The notes under the pieces: generated by a model
The model's input: only the letters and a program-made list of their open reading frames with translations
Databases searched by the model: none
Told to the model about the DNA's origin: nothing
From: Deltaproteobacteria bacterium
GTDB taxonomy: Bacteria; Desulfobacterota_B; Binatia; UBA9968
Assembly: GCA_030620935.1 (NCBI GenBank)
Contig: JAUXIP010000024.1
Location: forward strand, 1 to 12,070
Length of the DNA: 12,070 bases
Direction of reading: 5' to 3'
Position numbers and translations under genes: made by a program
In this document: piece by piece, positions 6,965 to 12,070 of the stretch
Layout: each line of letters begins with the position of its first letter
How positions within the stretch are numbered: the first letter of the stretch is position 1

Positions 6965-7594
6965 ATGGTTAAAATCAAAGTCTGCGGAATTACGAATTTA
7001 AACGACGCTCTGAAAGCGGTCGAGTTCGGCGCCGATGCCCTGGGATTTAACTTTTATCCTCCCAGCCCGCGCTGTATCCCTCCGGAGCAAGCGCGATCGA
7101 TCCTTGAAGAGCTGCCGCCACAGATTTGCAACGTAGCGCTTTTTGTCAACGAACCGAGAGAGAAAGTCAAAGAAATGATTGATTATGGCCGCCTTCCCGA
7201 CGGGAGGCAGGCCTTTAGCGGCCTTCAGTTTCACGGGGACGAGGGTCAGGAATACTGTCGCGGCTGGGAATTGAAAGTCATCAAGGCCATCCGGGTCAAA
7301 GATCGAGAATCGCTGCTTGGAATGGAGAAATTTCCGGCGGACTTTTATCTCCTGGACTCCTGGGCGCCGGGCTACGGCGGGTCAGGTTCGCCCTTCCCCT
7401 GGAATTGGCTTGAGGGAATAGCGCCCGACAAACTGATCCTTGCCGGCGGATTGGATGCGCAAAACATTGCGGAAGCCGTTCGGCGCGTTCGCCCTTTCGG
7501 GGTCGATGTCTGCACCGGGGTCGAGGCAAGGCCGGGTATCAAAGATCATGGGAAACTCAAAGAATTCATCATCGCTGCCAAGGCGTCGGCCTGA
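6965..7594 (+). CDS. trpF: Phosphoribosylanthranilate isomerase, with an in-frame repeat insertion
   Basis: TrpF carries out the Amadori rearrangement between TrpD and TrpC. The product is 209 residues. The catalytic cysteine is C7 (KVCGIT) and the catalytic aspartate is D131 ([18 protein letters not shown]). [16 protein letters not shown] (157-172) and the phosphate-binding [14 protein letters not shown] (181-194) are present. Family members usually pass from FVN...V directly to a short Leu-rich stretch and QLHGDE. Here about ten residues, [11 protein letters not shown] (74-84), are inserted before LQFHGDE, encoded by a palindromic sequence. The insertion falls in a loop-like position and the frame is kept, so the enzyme is probably active. 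The stop TGA is itself part of a tandem repeat, and trpB overlaps its 3' end. The ribosome binding site is weak. Confidence 0.95.
   Translation: MVKIKVCGITNLNDALKAVEFGADALGFNFYPPSPRCIPPEQARSILEELPPQICNVALFVNEPREKVKEMIDYGRLPDGRQAFSGLQFHGDEGQEYCRGWELKVIKAIRVKDRESLLGMEKFPADFYLLDSWAPGYGGSGSPFPWNWLEGIAPDKLILAGGLDAQNIAEAVRRVRPFGVDVCTGVEARPGIKDHGKLKEFIIAAKASA
7187..7223 (+). repeat. Palindromic element inserted in frame in trpF
   Basis: An outer perfect 6-bp pair, GGCCGC (7187-7192) and GCGGCC (7218-7223), surrounds a second near-palindrome at 7191-7208 (GCCTTCCCGA CGGGAGGC). It encodes RLPDGRQA. The peptide interrupts a segment that is normally compact in TrpF. The arrangement is like Rickettsia palindromic elements, which enter genes and are translated. 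That this is a copy of a dispersed element is inference. Confidence 0.55.
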
Positions 7595-8816
7595 GCTAAG
7601 TCGAAGGTCCTGGCCTGAGCTAAGTCGAAGGCTTCCTGACAAAAGGGGGCACTTCGGAATTTTCGGGGGTCGGTACGTTTCCGAGACCCTCATGCCCGCC
7701 TTGATCGAGCTGGAGAAGGCCTATGGCGATGCCCGGCGCGATCCTGCCTTTCGGAGAGAGTTTCACCGCTACCTGAAGGAGTATGCCGGAAGGGAAACGC
7801 CTCTTTATTTCGCCGAACATTTGACCAAAAAACTCAAGGGGGCCAAGGTCTATCTCAAGCGGGAAGATCTCTGTCATACCGGCGCCCATAAAATCAACAA
7901 CACCTTGGGCCAAGTGATCCTGGCGCGCAGGAGGGGGAAGAAGCGGATCATAGCGGAGACCGGTGCCGGTCAGCATGGGGTGGCGACGGCGACCGTGGCC
8001 GCCATGTTCGGCTTGGAGTGCGAGATCTTCATGGGCACAGAGGACGTGGAGCGGCAATCGTTGAATGTCTTTCGCATGAAGCTCTTGGGGGCAAAAGTCA
8101 GGGTCGTCGAGTCGGGGAGCTGCACGCTCAAAGATGCCATGAACGAGGCGCTGAGAGATTGGGTGACCTATGTCCGAACGACCTATTATCTCATCGGGTC
8201 GGTGGCCGGTCCCCACCCCTATCCGATGATGGTGCGCGATTTCCAGTCCGTCATAGGACGGGAGGCCCGCAAGCAGATTCTGGCGCGGGAGGGACGGCTC
8301 CCGGACTATCTGGTCGCTTGTGTCGGAGGCGGCAGCAATTCCATGGGACTCTTTTATCCCTTTCTCAAGGACCTGGGGGTTCGAATGGTCGGGGTGGAGG
8401 CGGCAGGGTTGGGAATCGGCACCGGCCGCCATTCTGCGTCCATTGTAGCCGGCCAAGTCGGCGTCCTGCACGGCAGCAAGAGTTATCTTCTGCAAGACCG
8501 GCTGGGTCAGGTCCGTCATGCCCATTCCATCGCTGCCGGTCTCGACTATCCCGGCGTCGGACCGGAGCTGAGTTACCTCCGTGACGCAGGTCGTATTCAA
8601 TTTGTCTCGGCCACCGACCGGGAGGCCGCAAACGCCCTCAAGCTCCTGTCTCAAGTCGAAGGGATTATCCCGGCGTTGGAAAGCGCCCATGCGATCGCCG
8701 AGGCGATCCGGCTGGCCCCACGCGTAAAGAAAAGCGGCTTGATCATCATCAACCTCTCCGGAAGAGGGGATAAGGACATGGGCACGGTGGCCGAATATGT
8801 GGGGGTGGATCTGTAG
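7548..8816 (+). CDS. trpB: Tryptophan synthase beta chain with a repeat-derived N-terminal extension
   Basis: TrpB condenses indole with serine using PLP, in complex with TrpA. From the ATG at 7548 the product is 422 residues. The conserved enzyme begins near residue 29 ([20 protein letters not shown]). The PLP lysine is K115 in HTGAHKINN (K87 in E. coli). [10 protein letters not shown], the phosphate loop GGGSNSMG and the late NLSGRGDKD are intact. The first 28 residues are unlike other TrpB proteins and include PELSRR twice, from a tandem DNA repeat. No ATG, GTG or TTG lies in frame between 7551 and the conserved domain; CTG at 7575 is the only near-start. The start must therefore lie inside trpF: ATG 7548 (47-base overlap), ATG 7506 or TTG 7440. 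None has a strong ribosome binding site, so translation may be coupled to trpF. Confidence 0.94.
   Translation: MGNSKNSSSLPRRRPELSRRSWPELSRRLPDKRGHFGIFGGRYVSETLMPALIELEKAYGDARRDPAFRREFHRYLKEYAGRETPLYFAEHLTKKLKGAKVYLKREDLCHTGAHKINNTLGQVILARRRGKKRIIAETGAGQHGVATATVAAMFGLECEIFMGTEDVERQSLNVFRMKLLGAKVRVVESGSCTLKDAMNEALRDWVTYVRTTYYLIGSVAGPHPYPMMVRDFQSVIGREARKQILAREGRLPDYLVACVGGGSNSMGLFYPFLKDLGVRMVGVEAAGLGIGTGRHSASIVAGQVGVLHGSKSYLLQDRLGQVRHAHSIAAGLDYPGVGPELSYLRDAGRIQFVSATDREAANALKLLSQVEGIIPALESAHAIAEAIRLAPRVKKSGLIIINLSGRGDKDMGTVAEYVGVDL
7588..7631 (+). repeat. Tandem repeat at the trpF/trpB junction, period 24
   Basis: A 20-base unit, GGCCTGAG then CTAAG then TCGAAGG, is perfectly repeated at 7588-7607 and 7612-7631. 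The period is 24 bases, a multiple of three. The TGA in the first copy (7592-7594) is the trpF stop codon. In the trpB frame both copies are open and encode PELSRR. The unit resembles the right half of the palindrome at 1667-1699. Confidence 0.8.
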
Positions 8817-8826
8817 GGGGCTTAGG

Positions 8827-8905
8827 GCATGGCGCAAAGCGCTAAGCGGATGGTGGACGGCGCATAGCCCTTTGCTCTCTGCGCCATGCGCTTAGCGCAT
8901 AGCGT
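8827..8905. repeat. GCGC-rich inverted and direct repeat cluster between trpB and trpA
   Basis: GCATGGCGCA (8827-8836) pairs perfectly with TGCGCCATGC (8880-8889). GCGCTAAGCG (8839-8848) pairs perfectly with CGCTTAGCGC (8889-8898). GCGCATAGC is also directly repeated at 8860-8868 and 8896-8904. The two pairs are not cleanly nested, so alternative folds compete. The cluster fills most of the 117-base gap and may affect the trpB:trpA expression ratio. Confidence 0.65.
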
Positions 8906-8933
8906 GTTCGCGCTCTTGGCGCGAAAAACTTTG

Positions 8934-9749
8934 ATGAATCGCATCGATGCCAGATTTGCCGAACTGAGACGCCGGGGCGAGGCGGCCCTGATTCCTTTTG
9001 TTACGGCCGGGGATCCGGATATGGAGACGACGCTCAAGGTTCTGATGGCTTTGGAGCGGGGTGGGGCGGATTGCGCCGAGCTCGGCATCCCCTTTTCCGA
9101 CCCGATGGCCGACGGACTGACCATTCAACGCTCTTCCGAGCGCGCCTTGAAAAAGGGGGCCTCTCTTCCGCTCATATTGGAGATGGTCCGTGAATTTCGC
9201 CGGAAATCGGAGATGCCTTTGATCCTCTTCGGCTATTACAACCCTTTCTTTCGCTTCGGACTGGAACGGTTCACCCGCAAGGCCAAGGCAGCAGGCGTCG
9301 ATGGGGTTCTCTGCGTGGATCTCCCTCCCGAGGAGGGCGGCGAGTTGAGGCGCTGTACTCGAGCGCAGGGGTTGGACAGCATATTTTTACTGGCCCCGAC
9401 GAGCGATGCGGAGCGGATCAGGTTGGTGGCTGAGAGAGGACGGGGCTTTATTTATTATGTCTCGGTTACGGGGGTAACCGGGGCACGCAAGAGCTTTGAG
9501 GACCGCCTCCCTGCCCAGGTGGCTCGCATTCGGCGCTACACCTCGCTTCCCGTCGGGGTCGGTTTCGGCATTTCCACTCCGCAACAGGCCGCCTGGATCG
9601 CCTCTTTTGCCGATGCAGTGGTGGTGGGGAGCGCCTTGATCGGGGTTATGGAAAAAGCCGGGCGGAGCCAGGAGAAGGTAAAACGAGCCGGGGCCTTTAT
9701 CTCTCACCTCAAGAAGGCGATCAAACGGGTTTCAAAGACCGGTTGTTAG
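8934..9749 (+). CDS. trpA: Tryptophan synthase alpha chain
   Basis: TrpA splits indole-3-glycerol phosphate into indole and glyceraldehyde 3-phosphate and channels indole to TrpB. The product is 271 residues from the ATG at 8934. That start gives the usual MNRIDARFAELR opening and places the catalytic acids at E49 (AELGIPFSDP) and D60 (DPMADG), exactly the E. coli numbering. An upstream in-frame ATG at 8886 would add 16 residues encoded by the repeat cluster and is rejected. The mobile loop YYVSVTGVTGAR and the phosphate site VGFGIS...VVVGSALI are present. There is no clear ribosome binding site. A 185-base gap separates it from folC. Confidence 0.96.
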   Translation: MNRIDARFAELRRRGEAALIPFVTAGDPDMETTLKVLMALERGGADCAELGIPFSDPMADGLTIQRSSERALKKGASLPLILEMVREFRRKSEMPLILFGYYNPFFRFGLERFTRKAKAAGVDGVLCVDLPPEEGGELRRCTRAQGLDSIFLLAPTSDAERIRLVAERGRGFIYYVSVTGVTGARKSFEDRLPAQVARIRRYTSLPVGVGFGISTPQQAAWIASFADAVVVGSALIGVMEKAGRSQEKVKRAGAFISHLKKAIKRVSKTGC

Positions 9750-9843
9750 CCTACAATATTTGCGATATCAATACTTGGCCGGATTCTAGTCCGGATTATT
9801 CATCGACCTTGGGACAAGCCCCTCCGGTCGACATTGTGTCGCT

Positions 9844-9877
9844 GTTTCTCGTTTCTGATTAACTAGAAACTCGAAAC
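9844..9877. terminator. Imperfect hairpin between trpA and folC
   Basis: GTTTCTCGTTTCT (9844-9856) and AGAAACTCGAAAC (9865-9877) pair at 11 of 13 positions around an 8-base loop. The word GAAACTCGAAACT is low-complexity and repeat-like. No G/C-rich stem plus T-run is present, so a terminator role for the trp genes is uncertain. Smaller inverted pairs, TCGACC (9803-9808) with GGTCGA (9826-9831), lie just upstream. Confidence 0.3.
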
Positions 9878-9910
9878 TACAGACACCGCAGGGTGGCGTT
9901 TTTCAGCGAT

Positions 9911-9938
9911 TTGCAATATATGGCATTGTAATATATGG
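9911..9938 (+). repeat. Duplicated start region of folC
   Basis: TTGCAATATATGG (9911-9923) and TTGTAATATATGG (9926-9938) are near-identical 13-base copies with a period of 15. Both contain an ATG in the same frame. The upstream ATG (9920) reads Met-Ala-Leu and then stops at TAA (9929-9931), just before the folC ATG at 9935. Confidence 0.65.
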
Positions 9939-11236
9939 AAAGCTATCAAGAGGTATTAGACTACATCTTTAACCTGCGTGGTGGCGAGATCGATCTCCGA
10001 TTGCATCGTGTGGAGCAGGCGTTGTCTCTCTTCGGACATCCGGAGCGTCGTTATCCATCGATCCACATTGCCGGCACCAATGGGAAAGGGTCCAACGCTG
10101 CGATGTTGCACGCTGTTCTCGCCGCGCAGGGCTATCGTGTCGCGCTTTATACCTCCCCCCATCTGGTCTCTTTCACCGAGCGCATTCGGGTGGGCGAAGA
10201 AGAAATTTCGCAGGAGGAAGTCGTGGACTTGGTGGATGAAATCAGGCGCCGGTCAGCGGAAAGCGCCATTTCTCTCACCTTTTTTGAGTTTGTAACCGTA
10301 ATGGCTTTAGTCTATTTTGCCAGGCTTAAGGTTGATGTGGCCGTGGTGGAAGTGGGGATGGGAGGGAGATGGGACGCGACAAACCTCGTGATGCCCAAGG
10401 TTTCCGTCATCACGACCATCTCCAAAGACCACGAGGCCTATCTGGGTTCGACCCTTCGCTCCATTGCCCGTGAGAAGGCTGGAATCATTAAGCAAGGAGT
10501 TCCCGTGGTCTGTGGTTCCGTGCCTTTAGATGTGGGAGAGTTCCTGAGGCAGATAGCCGACGGGAAAGGGTCGACCATCTCTTTCTTGGGAAAAGACTTT
10601 TTCTTCGGCTTGAAAGAAAGGGTCTATTTCGACTATAGGGGGATGGGATGGGATTTGGCCGATCTGGCCTTGGCCCTACGAGGACGATACCAGAGGAGCA
10701 ATGCGGCTATCGTTCTTGCTACGTTGGAGGCGATGCGCCAAGACTTTCCCGTGACCGAGGAGGCTATACGCAAGGGTCTGGCCACGGTGTTTTGGCCCGG
10801 CCGGTTTGAGGTGGTCGGGCGGTACCCCACGATCATTCTGGATGGGGCGCACAACGGCGAGGGCGTCAAGGCACTGGTCAGGGAAGTAAGAGATTTTCAG
10901 GGGAAAAAGAAGGTCAGGATGCTTTTTGCTGCTATGGCAGATAAGGACTGGCCCTTTATGTTGAAAGAGCTGTCGGCCGTGGCCGGAGAGGTGGTTTTAA
11001 CGCGAGTCCCGATGGAGCGGAGTGCGGATCCAAACAGACTCAAGGAGGCAGTTCCCAAGGAAGTGCCGGTGGCCGTCGTCGAGGATCCGCTGGAAGCGAT
11101 GGACTACCTGCTTCGCAGCGCCGCGGCGGATCAGACAATCCTTGTCGCGGGCTCTTTGTATCTTTTGGGGAAGGTGAGACCTTTGCTTGTTAATAGTGTG
11201 TCCGCACCAAGGGAGACAGTTGGAGACGGGTTGTAA
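9935..11236 (+). CDS. folC: Folylpolyglutamate / dihydrofolate synthase
   Basis: FolC adds glutamate to dihydropteroate and/or folates, using ATP, in the cytoplasm. The 433-residue product is full length with the Mur-ligase fold. Visible motifs are the P-loop IAGTNGKGS (45-53), TSPHLVSFTERI (73-84), VVEVGMGGRWDATN (137-150), the DH segment TISKDHEAYLGSTL (161-174), the carbamylated-lysine neighbourhood AREKAGIIK (178-186) and the C-terminal FWPGRFEVV...ILDGAHNGEG (286-310). Sequence alone does not show whether it is bifunctional. The ATG at 9935 gives the expected MESYQEVLDYIFNL opening but has no good ribosome binding site and lies in a duplicated 15-base unit. trpA-folC proximity, sometimes with accD between them, is known in deltaproteobacteria; accD is absent here. 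Confidence 0.95.
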   Translation: MESYQEVLDYIFNLRGGEIDLRLHRVEQALSLFGHPERRYPSIHIAGTNGKGSNAAMLHAVLAAQGYRVALYTSPHLVSFTERIRVGEEEISQEEVVDLVDEIRRRSAESAISLTFFEFVTVMALVYFARLKVDVAVVEVGMGGRWDATNLVMPKVSVITTISKDHEAYLGSTLRSIAREKAGIIKQGVPVVCGSVPLDVGEFLRQIADGKGSTISFLGKDFFFGLKERVYFDYRGMGWDLADLALALRGRYQRSNAAIVLATLEAMRQDFPVTEEAIRKGLATVFWPGRFEVVGRYPTIILDGAHNGEGVKALVREVRDFQGKKKVRMLFAAMADKDWPFMLKELSAVAGEVVLTRVPMERSADPNRLKEAVPKEVPVAVVEDPLEAMDYLLRSAAADQTILVAGSLYLLGKVRPLLVNSVSAPRETVGDGL

Positions 11237-11253
11237 TTAATCGAAGGTAAACC

Positions 11254-11268
11254 CCCAGCTTTGCTGGG
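11254..11268. terminator. Small perfect hairpin after folC
   Basis: CCCAGC (11254-11259) and GCTGGG (11263-11268) form a 6-bp stem with a TTT loop, 18 bases after the folC stop. No T-run follows, so it is at best a weak terminator or mRNA 3'-end stabiliser. Confidence 0.35.
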
Positions 11269-11346
11269 AGACTCGCACAGTTTGATATTTGCGGGAGTGG
11301 TGATTGGAGAGGCTTCATGGGTGCAACGCAAGGATTGTGTAGGGTT

Positions 11347-11426
11347 CTCTCTCCAGAGAGTAAGAGTGAGGGGGCAGAAGAGATCCTCGGCACCCTCACC
11401 TCCATCCTCTCCCATCGAGGGAGAGG
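11347..11426. repeat. CT/GA-rich multi-hairpin repeat block
   Basis: Three inverted pairs occur in a row: CTCTC (11347-11351) with GAGAG (11356-11360), GTGAGGG (11366-11372) with CCCTCAC (11393-11399), and a perfect 8-bp stem CCTCTCCC (11406-11413) with GGGAGAGG (11419-11426). Purine-rich and pyrimidine-rich words alternate. On the reverse strand it reads as the LTLTL-like peptide often seen in spurious ORFs from such repeats. No gene is called here. Confidence 0.6.
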
Positions 11427-11454
11427 AAGTAAGAAGAGGATTGTGGATCTTGGT

Positions 11455-11519
11455 GCCAGCGTAAGCTGGCCAGTCAGCTTTAGGCTGATTACAAATCAAG
11501 CCTCCGGCTATGGCGGAGG
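11455..11519 (+). promoter_or_regulatory. Three consecutive hairpins in the lptD leader, the last covering its ribosome binding site
   Basis: GCCAGC (11455-11460) and GCTGGC (11465-11470) form a perfect 6-bp stem with a GTAA (GNRA-type) loop. TCAGC (11474-11478) and GCTGA (11484-11488) form a second. CCTCCG (11501-11506) and CGGAGG (11514-11519) form a third, GC-only apart from one A-T pair. The GGAGG of the lptD ribosome binding site lies in the right arm of the third hairpin, three bases before the ATG at 11523. Sequestration of that site is possible but untested. Confidence 0.5.
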
Positions 11520-11522
11520 TAC

Positions 11523-12070
11523 ATGACTCAAATGACCTTTTGGAGCAAATACAGCGTTTTTAGCCTGGGCTTGGTTCTGTTTTTATTCCAGGCCTTTTCA
11601 TCGTCGGCGCAGGACAGGCAGCCGGCATCCGGCGCCGGAGGGAAAGAGATCGAGATCAGCGCGGACTCTCTTTCCGTCGGCGAAGCAGGGACGCAGGTGC
11701 AGGCCAAGGGAAACGTCGAGATCAAACGGGGAGAGACGATTCTAAAAGCCGATGAGGTGCGGATCAACCGGGCGACCCAAGAGGTGGAGGCGGCCGGTGG
11801 ATTTTCTCTCGATAGCCCCGAATGGAAACTCAAAGGTGAGTCCGTACTGTTCAACATGGAGCAGGAAACAGGCGAGATCCTTCAGGGGGATATCTTTTTC
11901 GATCGCGATCACCTCAGCCTCAGCGGGAGTCGATTCGAGAAGTTTGCCGGCCAAAAGTACCATGTGGATGAAGGGTTCTTTACCACCTGTCTCTGTGAAT
12001 CAGGCCCGCCCTCTTGGAAGATATCGGCGAAGGAGATCGATCTGGATACGGATGGGACCGGGACCATCCG
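11523..12070 (+). CDS. lptD: LPS-assembly outer-membrane protein LptD, N-terminal part
   Basis: The frame is open from the ATG at 11523 to the window edge, giving about 182 residues of a protein usually 700-900 long. A signal peptide is clear: KYS, a hydrophobic core VFSLGLVLFLFQAF (residues 12-25) and a likely SSAQ cleavage region near 26-29. The periplasmic jellyroll (OstA/LptA-like) domain follows, with ISADSLSV, VQAKGNVEIKRGETILKADEV, and then the LptD-typical YHVDEGFFTTCLCESGPPSWKISAKEIDLD. LptD, with LptE, inserts lipopolysaccharide into the outer leaflet. A second ATG at 11532 is in frame with a 12-base spacing to GGAGG; the first has only three. The beta-barrel lies beyond the window. 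LptA-like proteins share the jellyroll but lack the TTC...W segment, so LptD is favoured. Confidence 0.85.
   Translation, partial: MTQMTFWSKYSVFSLGLVLFLFQAFSSSAQDRQPASGAGGKEIEISADSLSVGEAGTQVQAKGNVEIKRGETILKADEVRINRATQEVEAAGGFSLDSPEWKLKGESVLFNMEQETGEILQGDIFFDRDHLSLSGSRFEKFAGQKYHVDEGFFTTCLCESGPPSWKISAKEIDLDTDGTGTI

Noticed and set aside
7588..7631. CRISPR-like array
   Set aside because: There are only two units with a four-base separation inside coding sequence; there are no spacers and no cas genes.
7620..8837. A 405-codon open frame on the reverse strand opposite trpB
   Set aside because: It is wholly antisense to a clearly conserved trpB, and its translation shows no family motif. Codon structure of GC-rich genes often leaves such mirror frames open.
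8886..8933. Extended ATG start for trpA
   Set aside because: The additional 16 residues come from the GCGC repeat cluster. The ATG at 8934 restores E. coli numbering of the catalytic acids.
11190..11499. Reverse-strand frames of 71-122 codons between folC and lptD
   Set aside because: They are made from palindromic CT/GA repeats, giving typical LTLTL-like spurious peptides, and they run into the folC 3' end.

Overview
The window carries twelve protein-coding genes, all on the + strand, from a diderm (Gram-negative) bacterium. The evidence for a diderm is the start of an LptD-type outer-membrane LPS-transport gene at the right edge and an inner-membrane SPOR protein. The argS-SPOR and trp-folC neighbourhoods, and the FYDTL motif in the SPOR protein, resemble Desulfobacterota (former Deltaproteobacteria) or a nearby phylum. 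That placement is inference. I see no integrase, transposase, CRISPR array, tRNA or rRNA.

Layout. Bases 120-1385 hold a two-gene unit: a small metal-binding cupin and an NAD(P)-dependent beta-hydroxyacid dehydrogenase. A 417-base non-coding stretch full of inverted repeats follows, then kptA (tRNA 2'-phosphotransferase family, TTG start with a strong ribosome binding site). After another repeat-bearing gap with a possible sigma-70 promoter comes a closely spaced run: argS, a SPOR-domain membrane protein, trpD, trpC, trpF, trpB and trpA. folC follows 185 bases later. After a 286-base hairpin-rich leader the window ends inside lptD.

How the genes work together. TrpD, TrpC, TrpF, TrpB and TrpA supply every step from anthranilate to tryptophan. 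The first enzyme (anthranilate synthase, trpE/trpG) is absent, so those genes must lie elsewhere if the pathway is complete. The trp genes sit directly behind argS and the SPOR gene, 26 bases downstream, so at least some transcription is probably shared. All five Trp enzymes keep the catalytic residues that I can check by motif.

Most striking feature. The gaps are filled with short palindromic repeats, and such repeats have also entered coding sequence. trpF contains an in-frame palindromic insertion read as RLPDGRQA. A 24-base-period tandem repeat provides the trpF stop codon and is also read through as part of an extra N-terminus of about 28 residues on TrpB ([14 protein letters not shown]). 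The lptD ribosome binding site lies inside a GC-rich hairpin. I found no evident new multi-gene system. The genes are housekeeping genes, and the novelty is in the repeats and their effect on gene boundaries.
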